In this document: positions 50,465-59,768 of the stretch, piece after piece
How the letters are laid out: each line of letters opens with the position of its first letter
How positions within the stretch are numbered: position 1 is the first letter of the stretch
Made by a program: the position numbers and the translations under genes
IMG/VR virus record: IMGVR_UViG_3300025310_000006
Location: 1 to 60,660 of that record
Reading direction: 5' to 3' (one strand)
Length of the DNA stretch: 60,660 bases
From: a virus
Notes under the pieces: generated by a model
Seen by the model: only the letters and a program-made list of their open reading frames with translations
Database searches by the model: none
Told to the model about the DNA's origin: nothing

Positions 50465-52267
50465 TCATTTATTTTCTATTATATATCTTTTATGCCCACA
50501 ATCATAAACCCTATATAAACCCAATTTTTCAGACAAGACAGCCTCAGTGTCATATTCGGTAAAATCTATATTAAGGGACAAACACTTCTTTATCAACTTC
50601 TTTTTATCAAATCCAAACTTATGTTTTCTACACCATTTCGTATTAGAACCACAATACATATAGTCAACTCCGAGTATTTTATCCTCCAAAAATCCTATCT
50701 TTTTATAAAATTCACTATCCCCCCACCTATTATCAGAAAAAGTCACTATTTGTGTCATTGGGTGTAATTTTATAAAATTATTCAAAAGCTTCCCGGCTCC
50801 ACCCGGGACGTTTAATTCTCTAATAGTTGAATATCTTTGAAGTTCCCATTGATTTTCTACTCTTTTTAATTTACCATGGCGCAATCCAAATGACATCATA
50901 CATACTATACTTCCATTATGTTCCAACCCATAACAGTTTCCAATCTTGGATGGAGCGCCTTGTATATGATTATTGTTGAAAAAATCCCTAGCTGTAAAAT
51001 CATCTACTTCAATTATTTTACATTTACGAGCGTATATTTTATTTTCATTCTTTCCGAGTATACTTATAATTCTTGATTTACAAATATCTTTTTTGTTGCA
51101 CCACTCATCATCGAATATAGTTATTAACCTATATCCATTTTCTTTGCACATCTCGTATTTTCTTTTGTGATAGTTTTTGTCATTTTTAAATTTAGTCGAG
51201 TGCCATATAACACCGCAAAACTCAAAAGCTACTTTTTTATCATGACATACAATGTCTAACTCATAAGGAGCAATTATTGTTTTATTATTTTCCTCAACAT
51301 CTAAAACCAATGATTTTATAAATTCACAAAATTCTGTTTGACTCTTTCTTTTTGTGGATGCGTAACATTTTTCACAACTCATTTTATAATAGTTTCCAGT
51401 TAAATTAGCCCACGTTTTCACATATAAACCCCCGCAGTTATTGCAAACAAACTCTATAGGAGTATTTACATCTTTATATTCCAATTTAGTTTTTGGATAA
51501 AAATTATATTCCAAACACATATTCTTTATTTTTTCACACACCCTATCAGCATCTATATTTTTCTTACATCCCAAACACCCATTACCATTACCAGTAAACA
51601 AGTTATATGGTAAACATTCTTTTATTTCTCCACAGTCATTACACTGATATACACATTTTGTTTTCGTATTTGTATACTGAACTATACGCCACTTATCTTG
51701 TGTTAAAATTTTGTTTTTGAGATTTTGTGGTAATGTGTCATATGTTATTGTTTCACGTAGTATAACCCCATTTGATAAATTATCACGCGTATTTAACTTT
51801 TCTTTGATTACATCTGCCGAAATTGGGTGATATTTTCCATTACATTCTGGACATTGTAAGGTAGTATTATCAAGATTTTTTTCAAGATGTGATATGGATT
51901 TTATTTCTTTTATATAATCATGAACATTGCATTTAACAAATATACTATCATTAAACCTATTGTAATACTGCTTTTCATTCATAATCTTAAAATTATATTT
52001 AGTTGCCCAGGAAAAAATAACTTCATATTTAACACCCATTTGTTCGTACTTTGCTCGTAACGAACAATGTGGGCATTCTTTTGGATTTTTATGTAAGGAT
52101 TTTACTTTGGTGACAGATGAACAGTATGTATGTTTATTATCACATTCAATTATAACTTTGGTATTTACATTAAATTTATTATCTTCCATTAGATCTTTTT
52201 CATTTATAACTTTTACGCCATTAAATAAATGACTATGGTGTAGATAAGTAGTCTTTGGGCGGGGCAT
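50465..52267 (-). CDS. Free-standing homing endonuclease (Vsr-like EDxHD type), 600 aa
   Basis: The ATG at 52267 follows GGAG. The N-terminal half has several CxxC zinc pairs (CPHCSLR, CPECNGK, CNDCGEI, CNNCGGL), probably DNA-reading repeats. The nuclease has YELDIVCHDKKVAFEFCG, VIWHS and LITIFDDEW. The C-terminal module has NNNHIQGAPSKIG, MMSFGLRHGK and ends RVYDCGHKRYI. The second half matches the 42567-44330 protein in order and motifs. It sits downstream of the capsid terminator and is AT-rich compared with its neighbours, indicating invasion. Confidence 0.75.
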   Translation of the reverse strand: MPRPKTTYLHHSHLFNGVKVINEKDLMEDNKFNVNTKVIIECDNKHTYCSSVTKVKSLHKNPKECPHCSLRAKYEQMGVKYEVIFSWATKYNFKIMNEKQYYNRFNDSIFVKCNVHDYIKEIKSISHLEKNLDNTTLQCPECNGKYHPISADVIKEKLNTRDNLSNGVILRETITYDTLPQNLKNKILTQDKWRIVQYTNTKTKCVYQCNDCGEIKECLPYNLFTGNGNGCLGCKKNIDADRVCEKIKNMCLEYNFYPKTKLEYKDVNTPIEFVCNNCGGLYVKTWANLTGNYYKMSCEKCYASTKRKSQTEFCEFIKSLVLDVEENNKTIIAPYELDIVCHDKKVAFEFCGVIWHSTKFKNDKNYHKRKYEMCKENGYRLITIFDDEWCNKKDICKSRIISILGKNENKIYARKCKIIEVDDFTARDFFNNNHIQGAPSKIGNCYGLEHNGSIVCMMSFGLRHGKLKRVENQWELQRYSTIRELNVPGGAGKLLNNFIKLHPMTQIVTFSDNRWGDSEFYKKIGFLEDKILGVDYMYCGSNTKWCRKHKFGFDKKKLIKKCLSLNIDFTEYDTEAVLSEKLGLYRVYDCGHKRYIIENK

Positions 52268-52317
52268 AATAGTTTTCTCCACTCTATAGTTTTATTATAT
52301 GCCGTGTTTATAATAAA

Positions 52318-52355
52318 TCAAAAAAATAACCCCCGCCGAAGCGAGGGTTATTTTT
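52318..52355 (-). terminator. Strong rho-independent terminator after the major capsid gene
   Basis: On the minus strand AAAAATAACCC with CGC TTCG GCG loop pairs with GGGTTATTTTTTT. The stem is GC-rich, with a UUCG-type loop and a T-run, 24 bases after the gp23 stop. Capsid genes often need such a terminator for a high-level message. Confidence 0.85.
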
Positions 52356-52378
52356 CACCTTTTAAGGATTTAGCTAAC

Positions 52379-53749
52379 TTAGCCTACTGAGCCAGAGAGC
52401 GACGAAGTGGACAAGCCACGGACGTCAATGTAGCGATAGTAGTTTTCAGCACCGAAGAGGTTATTGCACATGCCGTAGCGTGTCATAACACCGATTCTTG
52501 GGTTGAAGGAATCCTGACCAACAGCTTCGAGGAACTGGAGTGGGACATATGGGAGGTAAACGATGCCAGAGTCAGCATCATCGCGTCCCTTGTATCCAAC
52601 AACAGCGTAATCACGGGTTGCAAACATGTCACGGTAGACAGTGAAGCGACCGATGGTTCCGACCTTAGCAACGCCCGAAACTTCAGTTGCGAGGTTGGTT
52701 GCTACAGAGCTAAGAGCGAACTGCTCAAGAGCTTCGATTGCAGCGCAGACGGTTGGCGAAGCGAGAACGAAGTTACCAGCACCACGACGGGTAGCAACTG
52801 CGATATCACTTGAAGCCTTGAGAAGAACGGTGTAAAGTGTTCTAAACTTTTCCTGTTCCCAGCGTCCATCAGCACCACCGAAAGCAGCCGAGCGGTAATC
52901 CCATACGAGAACGCCACCGACCTGAGCGAGAGCAATGATGTTAGCCTTAACTTCTGCGTCGATTTCTGCGGCTACTTCGTAGGCAAGTAAGTCGCTCAAC
53001 TGAGCAGCGAGGTCAACATTGTGCATGTTCTTCAAGTCCTGCTGTGCTTCATGCGACCAACGAGCAGCGAGCTTGCGGGTCTTAGCTTCAACAGTCTGCT
53101 TCTCAACGGAGAGTCCCATGTAACGGATACGATCCATTTCAGCGATTCCCTGCCAGTGAGTTTCGCCAAGACCTTCAGCATCGGCAGTATTGTATCCACC
53201 GCGTGGTGACAATCCTGCGTCAACATCTCCACCCTTTACCTTACCATTGTCAACTGTTATATTCCAAGCGGCGTTGAAATCAGCGGAGGTTGGAAGGGTT
53301 GTTGCGGTTGTTGGATATCCACCCGAGTAGAGAGCTTCTACGGTGTTGAATCCAGCTTCCTGCCCTGGGAATCCAGCCTTCGAATTGAAGTCGCTCTGGT
53401 AGCGATAGCGGAGGGCATATGCCAATCCGACTGGTGTAAACATTGGCTGCACGCCAACGAGTTCATTAGTGACGAGTTCAGGGAATACACGGGCAACTAA
53501 AGGCATTGCGATTGCCTGGAAGCGTGCGATACCTGTTGAACCACCAACGTTTGATGCGTTTGGTCCGACATACGATGTTACTGCTCCACCCGCGGACGAA
53601 GCGGCTTCGCTAAGAACGTCCTTGAAGTAGCGGTTCTCTTGTTCGAGAAGCTGTGAGGTGATTTCTGCCTTACGATCGTCACGAATATGCTCGATCATTG
53701 GCTTCCACTTCTTAAGAAGTGCGTCTCTAATTTGTGCGTCTAATGCCAT
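52379..53749 (-). CDS. 23: Major capsid protein, gp23
   Basis: The 456-residue protein has an N-terminal helical propeptide. The likely gp21 cleavage is within LLEQENRYFKDVLSEA-type sequence (around residues 27-45). It contains RFQAIAMPLVARVFPELVTNELVGVQPM, SHEAQQDLKNMHNVDLAAQLSDLLA, AAEIDAEVKANIIA and IDVRGLSTSSLSG near the end. These are the conserved HK97-fold blocks of T4 gp23 (521 residues). Codons are GC-richer than its neighbours, fitting high expression. Confidence 0.93.
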   Translation of the reverse strand: MALDAQIRDALLKKWKPMIEHIRDDRKAEITSQLLEQENRYFKDVLSEAASSAGGAVTSYVGPNASNVGGSTGIARFQAIAMPLVARVFPELVTNELVGVQPMFTPVGLAYALRYRYQSDFNSKAGFPGQEAGFNTVEALYSGGYPTTATTLPTSADFNAAWNITVDNGKVKGGDVDAGLSPRGGYNTADAEGLGETHWQGIAEMDRIRYMGLSVEKQTVEAKTRKLAARWSHEAQQDLKNMHNVDLAAQLSDLLAYEVAAEIDAEVKANIIALAQVGGVLVWDYRSAAFGGADGRWEQEKFRTLYTVLLKASSDIAVATRRGAGNFVLASPTVCAAIEALEQFALSSVATNLATEVSGVAKVGTIGRFTVYRDMFATRDYAVVGYKGRDDADSGIVYLPYVPLQFLEAVGQDSFNPRIGVMTRYGMCNNLFGAENYYRYIDVRGLSTSSLSGSVG

Positions 53750-53767
53750 GGTAATACCTTTCTTGAG

Positions 53768-53775
53768 TATTTATT
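53768..53775 (-). promoter_or_regulatory. Late-promoter-like AATAAATA before gp23
   Basis: AATAAATACTC on the minus strand, one base off TATAAATA, 19 bases upstream of the gp23 ATG with AAAGGTATTACC between. Similar one-off cores precede gp19 (38847-38854), gp13 (49419-49426) and the 70-aa gene (4884-4891). Confidence 0.5.
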
Positions 53776-53785
53776 GGTTAGTGAT

Positions 53786-54871
53786 TTATATACGACGATT
53801 CATGCGGTCGAGTGACTTTTTCCATGAATCCATCGGTAGGTTGCTAGAAGTTGTTGATGAAGAGGAAACCATTTCCTCTATTTTTTCCATCTGCTTCTTA
53901 GCGGATTCAGTTATAACTGGCTTTGCTGGTGCCTTTGGAGCAACACTTTGAGTTGTAGGCTTTGCTGGAGCCTTGACGCTTTCACTGATTATGTAATCCT
54001 TGACAGCATCGAACTTCTTCTCTATATCGGAGGCAGTTGCACTCTCAAGGAGCTTGGCTGCGCGAGCCTTCTGAGTCTGTGTCATTCCCTCGGTCAACGA
54101 GGCGAGCTTAACCTTCTTTTCCAAATCTCTAACCTGGGCAGTCAATGAGACTACTTCTTTCACTTTTGCGTTGTATTGCTCGGCAATAGACTCAGATTCC
54201 TTCTTCGCAGCCTTGAGAGCTTCGTATCCGGTTGAGTCCAGCTTGATGTAGTTCTTGGAGAAGGTATTTAACATACCATCAACAAGTCCTTCATAAGCCT
54301 TTGCTTTCGCGGCTGCTTCCATGATGCCCTCTGGAATATGCTTAGGAATTTCGGATTCGAGATATTGATCCAACTTCTCAAGCAAGTCCTTACGGTACTT
54401 ATTAACATCTTCAGCAAGAGCAGCCTCTTGCTTTATTCTGAAATTCTTTGCTTCTTCGACCATCACTCTCTCAAGGACGGTGCGATATTCGGCAGCAGTT
54501 TCCTCAACCATCTTCTCAACCTGAGTGCGGTATTCAGAGGAAGTCTGCTCAACAACCTGAATAGTTTGCTCCTTGAAGTTATTCAACTCTTCAAAGAGGA
54601 TTTCTTCTTTCTTAGCGAATGCTTCTGCTAATTCAGCAGCGAACAACTCGGCTTCCTTCTGGAAGGTTTCCTGCTGTTCTTCGAGCTTCTTCTTAGCTTC
54701 AGCAGCTTCCTTCTTAGCAGCGTCGAGCTGTTCCTGAAGTGATAGAGTTGAAGCCTTTGCTCTGTCGGTAACGAGCGAGTCAAGATAGGTTGAAATTTCT
54801 GAAGCGGCTTCGTTAGAGAGTGATTCTCCAAGTGCCTTCTTCAATGTCTCCATAATTGCCTGTTTGCTCAT
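53786..54871 (-). CDS. 22: Prohead scaffold protein, gp22
   Basis: The 361-residue protein is nearly all helical with long Glu/Lys/Ala coiled coils (EQLDAAKKEAAEAKKKLEEQ and similar, residues 40-120). The position between protease and capsid gene is that of T4 gp22 (269). The N-terminal KQAIMETLKKALGESLSNEAA fits scaffold proteins. gp22 forms the core around which gp23 assembles and is cleaved by gp21 later. Confidence 0.85.
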   Translation of the reverse strand: MSKQAIMETLKKALGESLSNEAASEISTYLDSLVTDRAKASTLSLQEQLDAAKKEAAEAKKKLEEQQETFQKEAELFAAELAEAFAKKEEILFEELNNFKEQTIQVVEQTSSEYRTQVEKMVEETAAEYRTVLERVMVEEAKNFRIKQEAALAEDVNKYRKDLLEKLDQYLESEIPKHIPEGIMEAAAKAKAYEGLVDGMLNTFSKNYIKLDSTGYEALKAAKKESESIAEQYNAKVKEVVSLTAQVRDLEKKVKLASLTEGMTQTQKARAAKLLESATASDIEKKFDAVKDYIISESVKAPAKPTTQSVAPKAPAKPVITESAKKQMEKIEEMVSSSSTTSSNLPMDSWKKSLDRMNRRI

Positions 54872-54894
54872 GTTGTCTCCTGAGATGCTATAAG

Positions 54895-54902
54895 TATTTA
54901 TA
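54895..54902 (-). promoter_or_regulatory. T4-type late promoter core TATAAATA before gp22
   Basis: A perfect core on the minus strand (TTATAAATACTTATAGC) 24 bases upstream of the gp22 ATG, followed by AGGAGAC. Confidence 0.7.
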
Positions 54903-54910
54903 AGGGTTTG

Positions 54911-55615
54911 TTAGATTGTCTTGAAAAAATCTTTCAGACATGAAACGAGATACAAATCTCTATCATGTTTTGGCAATGAAGATAATGCTTTATTCAGATT
55001 ATCGTATGCTTTTCCACTACGAGCAAACGATTCCGGAGTATATCTACCACCGCTTCTGATATAGTTGACGCTTTCAAGAATTCCATCAACGAAACCGTCT
55101 GGTGCTGAAGGATCGGCTACGATATCAACAGTAATAAGCTCGTATTCAGTAACAAGGGCAGCATCTTGTCCATGGGCTTCCTGAACATTTCCAAGTCCAC
55201 GGGATGAAACGCCAAGCTGCCCGTCTGCCTTGAGAATGGATTCGGCTATTCTGCCATATTCTGTGTCAAGTATCTTAGCCTTACCGATAACATCGTTTCC
55301 ATTCCACTTCATATCGGTAATTATGTGGGAAACGCGGTGAAGGTTTATTTCAACGCCTTCTGGATGCCCAAGCTCACCGAATGTGCGCCACTTCTTTGTC
55401 TTCTCATTGGGGAAGCGATCAGCTACATAAGCCTGAACGCATTTCTCCATGAGAGAGCGTGGGTAAACTCGTCCATTACGGTTCTTCTTCTCTGTTTGAA
55501 TGAATATACCTTCAATGGTTGGTGACTTTACTTTGACACCAGTATCATTGGTATATTCTTCATAAAGAAATTTACCTATGGATTCGAAATTTGATTCGGT
55601 AATAAGTTTGAACAT
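54911..55615 (-). CDS. 21: Prohead maturation protease, gp21
   Basis: The 234-residue protein has SPTIEGIFIQTEKKNRNGRVYP then the catalytic GELGHP (80-85, His) and GVSSRG (135-140, Ser), as in T4 gp21 and herpes-type assemblin folds. Length is close to T4 gp21 (212). It cuts scaffold and capsid propeptide during maturation. Late part ends in a helical segment likely removed by self-cleavage. Confidence 0.92.
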   Translation of the reverse strand: MFKLITESNFESIGKFLYEEYTNDTGVKVKSPTIEGIFIQTEKKNRNGRVYPRSLMEKCVQAYVADRFPNEKTKKWRTFGELGHPEGVEINLHRVSHIITDMKWNGNDVIGKAKILDTEYGRIAESILKADGQLGVSSRGLGNVQEAHGQDAALVTEYELITVDIVADPSAPDGFVDGILESVNYIRSGGRYTPESFARSGKAYDNLNKALSSLPKHDRDLYLVSCLKDFFKTI

Positions 55616-55616
55616 T

Positions 55617-56033
55617 TTATCCCTCTTTTTGCTTGTTTACCTTATCTGACATTTGCTTCAAATATTTTTCTTTACCGTTATTTATCATTATGTCGAGCTT
55701 CGACCTCATAATTTCTGGAAATGTCTTTTCAGCAGCAGCGTAATCGCCGCTCTGAAGCTGATCAAGCCACTGTGAAGTTGACTGAGTGTATCTTTCTCTT
55801 GAGTCCATAATTGCCTTCGCCTCCTGTATTTCTAGGTTATCAATGAGTTTTTTGAAATTAGAGCGAACACCTTTCCAGAACTTAGGGCTGGACTTGTCCT
55901 TCTCTTCTTTCGTCTTAGCATTTTTCTCTTGCTTGGAAACTGCCTGCGTCCAAAGCTCTTCGAGAACAGTGACGCTTATCTTGTGTTTGTGAGCCAATGA
56001 CATTATCAATTCGTTTGATTCTTTTAGGTTCAT
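55617..56033 (-). CDS. Small prohead core protein candidate (gp68-like)
   Basis: The 138-residue helical basic protein has ELIMSLAHKHKISVTVLEELW and FWKGVRSNFKKLIDNLEIQEA. Its place between portal and protease genes is where T4 has gp67 and gp68. No strong motif is visible, so the role is inferred from position and charge. AAAGGAAAAA precedes the ATG. Confidence 0.5.
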   Translation of the reverse strand: MNLKESNELIMSLAHKHKISVTVLEELWTQAVSKQEKNAKTKEEKDKSSPKFWKGVRSNFKKLIDNLEIQEAKAIMDSRERYTQSTSQWLDQLQSGDYAAAEKTFPEIMRSKLDIMINNGKEKYLKQMSDKVNKQKEG

Positions 56034-56045
56034 ATTATTTTTCCT

Positions 56046-59000
56046 TTATAGAGCAGGTTCTTCGCCACCTGCATCGCCCCCAACATCCCCACCTTCATCT
56101 CCGCCAGCGTCACCGCCAGCATCGCCGCCACCCATATCTCCGCCCATATCACCGCCGCCTAAGTCCATACCGCCGCCGCCTCCACCACCGCCGCCGCCAT
56201 CCTCACCCTCTTCTTCAAGTGAATCCTTTTCAGCGGCAAGAAGCTCTTGATTCTGCTTCCACTCTTCTTCATCAACTTCAAGATACTTCTGGACAATCCA
56301 CTTACGGGCGAATACAGGCTTCTCGGTGTCGATGAGATCCTTGAAGTTACTGAAGTTCTGGAAACGAAGCTCAAGGACTTTAGCTTCCATGAACTTCTCA
56401 AAGAGGTTATTAGCGAACATCTGAATTTTGATGTCCTGCTCAGTAATACCATATTCTTCAGCTATACCCTTGAGGGTAAGATGAGTAATGAATATATCCT
56501 TGAATACTTCAGCGAATCTATCAGTGTAACGCTTGACTTCCTTGACGAACTTGACTTCTTCACGGGTAATATCTGAAGTGTCACCGATGGAGAACTTGTT
56601 ATCTTCACCAAAGCGGCTCTTAGGAATCTTCAAGCCACGGTAGAGCTTATTCAAGAAGTAATCAATGTCACCGATTTCCCCAAGTCCACTATTATGACAG
56701 AATACGCCAGATTCCAGAGCATATGTGTGATAATTATGTATTATATGGTTATTATCTATCTGCAAATCACCAACATCTTCTCTGTCAGACAAATATTCAA
56801 TCGAGACAACTCTATGATTGATATTTTTACAGTCTTTCTTGAAGTGCTTCCAGTTTCTAAACCCATTCTTTTTTATAATCTTTATTATATTAGAAGTAGT
56901 TATGTTGTTGAAATTTGAATGAGAATCATTATTCTCCTGTTTGAGTCGCGATGTAAATGAATTGTTGCTTCTCAAATATTCAACAACGTCCCGGCACTTT
57001 CCACATGTATTACCAACGGCATCTACAATCATCTTGAAAGTTTCAAATGAACATTTTATAGACTGCTTTTTAGCGGAGGATTCCATTTTAGCGATATATC
57101 CTTTATCGCTCCATAAACGCTTGGAATTATTTGAATAAATAATCTTTTTCTCAAGAGACGATTTTACTGCCTTTATAGATATACCACGTTTCAATAATAC
57201 ATTTTTACGGAAACTATCATCATTCAACATTTTATATTGAAGCTTCTCGTTAGCACCTACGAGATTGGAAATAGCCATAGAAACTAACTTCTCTCGCTCC
57301 TCAACAGTAAGAGTATTCAAATACTTCTTTATTCCCTTCGAAACTCTCTTACCAAATCTCTCTTTTTCAGTCGGTGTAGCGGTAGCCCAATATTCTCTCA
57401 ACGATTTTTCATTTCCATTTTTATTCTTTATAGCATTTAATCCTATTTGTGATAATTTCTCAGAATGGAAGGCAAAATGATCCCTAAATCCCATATGAAA
57501 TAGGTTTTCTGGGTTATTATTGAATCTATTTACATCTGAATGATGTATAACCTTCTTTTCTTCATCCAATTTATATTTAATCTCATTATAAAACGGGGTT
57601 CCGGTTATAGAATTCGAAACCATTTTATGGGTTGGTATCCATTCTTTTCTATGAGTATCATAAACAAAGTTATATTCTTTATCACCTCTATAAACTTTAT
57701 TCTCTTGTCTAAATGGTATAATAGAATCATTTTCTTTTATATCTTTAGCTTCAAGCATACCCTTACCCAATACTGGAAATTTATGTTCTGGAGTGCATTT
57801 TATTTCTTTACCGTTATCAAGTATTAGCTTCATCATCTGGGCATTACGTTTTGTGATACCGGCGGCGTCGATCTTTCCAGGCTTTATCTCCCCAGATTCA
57901 GGATCACAGCTAAATACCCAATTCTGCTTTCCAGCAGCATGTTCGTCTATTATTTGCTGAAGAGTTAGCTTTCTTCCATCTAACAAAGGTATAATAGTAT
58001 CCAGAGCCAAGCATCCGCCAGCCAGAGTTGTAACATCTGAAGAGCGTCCGCCCTGGAATACAGGGAACCAGAAGTCCTCAGTCATAGCCATCATATCCAA
58101 ACCCTCAGATATGTCGCCGGTTGCAGGATCGAAGAACTTACGTTGACGATACTTGCGAATCATTTCCTGCATGAATTGATCGGCTCTGCCCTTTGGAAGC
58201 GAACCAACATCAATCTTGAATACACGGCGCTCTGGCGCACGGACTATACGATAGATAACGAGAGCGTCTTCAAGAAGCTTGAGACGCTTATAGGTTGTCT
58301 TGGATTCTTCAAGGAATGAAAGAACAACCTTCATATCCTCGTCCTTACTCCAGTCAAACTTACCGCTATTAGCGTAAGCTATCATTTCCTTTGGAAGATT
58401 CTTGACGCCTGCATCTTCGCCTTGGTAAGCATAGAAGAGAACATCGTCGGATTCAATATCCTTATAGACAGGATAAATCTTGGTTGTCATCAGCTTCTTG
58501 ACTTTGCAAATACCCTTGGATTCGTCTTCGATATCAAATATCTTTTCAAAGTATATCTCACCATCAACCATATATTCACGGAAATACTGGTGAATATACT
58601 TATCAATTCTTATAATCTGATTCATCAAATGATCAAACTCTGCGATGATTGTCTTACGCATGTTGTCATTCTCGTTGAGAGCCTTATTACGGATGATAAG
58701 CTTCATACACTTACCATCTGGACCCTCGTTGACGGCTTCATCAACATACTCATCAACAGCGAATGCTATTTCTGGATACTTAGCCATTTCGCGATATATG
58801 GCGAGGCGGGTTCTCTTATCACGCTCAATAGCGTAGATATACTTTGAGAATACATTGACTACTTGGCTATACTCACCATTGACAATACCGACATCTTGTA
58901 AGTCGGTGACTGGAGCCTGGGTAATAGCCTTCTCACGGGCTTTGTCATTACCAGGGTTCAGATTGTTGAATATGGTGTTTCTTGTCTTGATGAGAAGCTG

Positions 59001-59078
59001 CTTCTCCTGCGGAGACATGTCAGCAGGAGTTTCCGGCTTTCGGCTTCTATTGAAAGAAAAAAAGTTTCTCATTGCCAT
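56046..59078 (-). CDS. 20: Portal protein, gp20, with in-frame HNH intein
   Basis: The 1010-residue frame is a portal with a 441-residue intein. N-extein 1-355 has VFSKYIYAIERDKRTRLAIY and YPEIAFAVDEYVDEAV. C-extein (from Ser797) has SGLGEIGDIDYFLNKLYRGL then IPKSRFGED, the conserved portal stem and wing blocks. Joined exteins would be about 569 residues, close to T4 gp20 (524). The C-terminus is a Gly/Asp-rich tail (GGGMDLGGGDMGGDMGGG). The portal starts the prohead and is the DNA entry ring. Start ATG at 59078 follows GGAGTAATATG. Confidence 0.93.
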   Translation of the reverse strand: MAMRNFFSFNRSRKPETPADMSPQEKQLLIKTRNTIFNNLNPGNDKAREKAITQAPVTDLQDVGIVNGEYSQVVNVFSKYIYAIERDKRTRLAIYREMAKYPEIAFAVDEYVDEAVNEGPDGKCMKLIIRNKALNENDNMRKTIIAEFDHLMNQIIRIDKYIHQYFREYMVDGEIYFEKIFDIEDESKGICKVKKLMTTKIYPVYKDIESDDVLFYAYQGEDAGVKNLPKEMIAYANSGKFDWSKDEDMKVVLSFLEESKTTYKRLKLLEDALVIYRIVRAPERRVFKIDVGSLPKGRADQFMQEMIRKYRQRKFFDPATGDISEGLDMMAMTEDFWFPVFQGGRSSDVTTLAGGCLALDTIIPLLDGRKLTLQQIIDEHAAGKQNWVFSCDPESGEIKPGKIDAAGITKRNAQMMKLILDNGKEIKCTPEHKFPVLGKGMLEAKDIKENDSIIPFRQENKVYRGDKEYNFVYDTHRKEWIPTHKMVSNSITGTPFYNEIKYKLDEEKKVIHHSDVNRFNNNPENLFHMGFRDHFAFHSEKLSQIGLNAIKNKNGNEKSLREYWATATPTEKERFGKRVSKGIKKYLNTLTVEEREKLVSMAISNLVGANEKLQYKMLNDDSFRKNVLLKRGISIKAVKSSLEKKIIYSNNSKRLWSDKGYIAKMESSAKKQSIKCSFETFKMIVDAVGNTCGKCRDVVEYLRSNNSFTSRLKQENNDSHSNFNNITTSNIIKIIKKNGFRNWKHFKKDCKNINHRVVSIEYLSDREDVGDLQIDNNHIIHNYHTYALESGVFCHNSGLGEIGDIDYFLNKLYRGLKIPKSRFGEDNKFSIGDTSDITREEVKFVKEVKRYTDRFAEVFKDIFITHLTLKGIAEEYGITEQDIKIQMFANNLFEKFMEAKVLELRFQNFSNFKDLIDTEKPVFARKWIVQKYLEVDEEEWKQNQELLAAEKDSLEEEGEDGGGGGGGGGGMDLGGGDMGGDMGGGDAGGDAGGDEGGDVGGDAGGEEPAL
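56691..58013 (-). other. Intein with HNH homing endonuclease domain inside gp20
   Basis: The intein starts at Cys356 (CLALDTIIPLLDG) and ends with the VFCHN splice motif before Ser797. Splicing blocks are visible: block A at the start, block B CTPEHKFPVLG, and block F/G with VVSIEYLSDREDV and the final HN. The middle is an HNH nuclease with IHHSDVNRFNNNPENL and FHMGFRDHFAFHS. The insertion point sits in the most conserved portal motif (TLAGG / SGLGE), as expected for a homing element. Confidence 0.9.
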
Positions 59079-59084
59079 GTCATA

Positions 59085-59726
59085 TTACTCCGGTAGTATT
59101 CCTGGGACTGCTTTTACTGTCTGGTTAGCGATGTCTTCTGCCTGTTCTATATTTATAAGAAGAGCGTTTCTCATTCTTTTTGGGCTGTAAGAACGGTAGT
59201 ATTTTTTGAGGGCTGGGGCTACTGGACTATATAATCCGTTGTCGAAGTTTTCGTATCTAAAAGCAAACTTAGAGTTATATGGAATCTCAGCGTTGCTCTT
59301 CTTTCTCAATATCTCATTACCCCTGTCATCAAACTGAGAGTTGTAATAATACTTCTTGAGAGCGTATATGACTTTTGTTGTTACTATACTAAGTTTAGCC
59401 AATCGGAATCTTCTGAAGTCAACACCAACAATGTTTCCAGTTTGTAAGTCGAATCCAGCAAACACCACCATGGGGTTGAGAACCATCTTCTCGTCGGCTG
59501 GTATGGTATTACCTTCAGACATATCGGGAATATCTCTACCGATATAATTGAATACCATGATGTCACCAAGTTCTATGTTATTACTTTTTATGTTTCTACC
59601 AACTTCGTCCTTGGTTTGCCCCTCCATGTTATTTGGCGGAACAATGCCACTGACTATAGATGCTACTCCACCGGGAATAGCAGCCTTGCGAATGAATGGA
59701 GCGATAACAATCTTTTTTACAGCCAT
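59085..59726 (-). CDS. Unassigned head/neck-region protein, 213 aa (possibly DNA end protector-like)
   Basis: The start is the ATG at 59726 (MAVKKIVIAPFIRKAAIP). The sequence has MVVFAGFDLQTGNIVGVDFRRFRL and FDNGLYSPVAPALKKYYRSY. The layout recalls phage proteins with an FxGxNxHYLP motif that are annotated as DNA end protectors, but the match is weak. It lies between the divergent gp4-like gene and gp20. The two starts are 42 bases apart, so their promoters share one short AT-rich region. Confidence 0.45.
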   Translation of the reverse strand: MAVKKIVIAPFIRKAAIPGGVASIVSGIVPPNNMEGQTKDEVGRNIKSNNIELGDIMVFNYIGRDIPDMSEGNTIPADEKMVLNPMVVFAGFDLQTGNIVGVDFRRFRLAKLSIVTTKVIYALKKYYYNSQFDDRGNEILRKKSNAEIPYNSKFAFRYENFDNGLYSPVAPALKKYYRSYSPKRMRNALLINIEQAEDIANQTVKAVPGILPE

Positions 59727-59768
59727 GTTATTATTATATCTATTATAATATATATTTAGGAGAATTAT

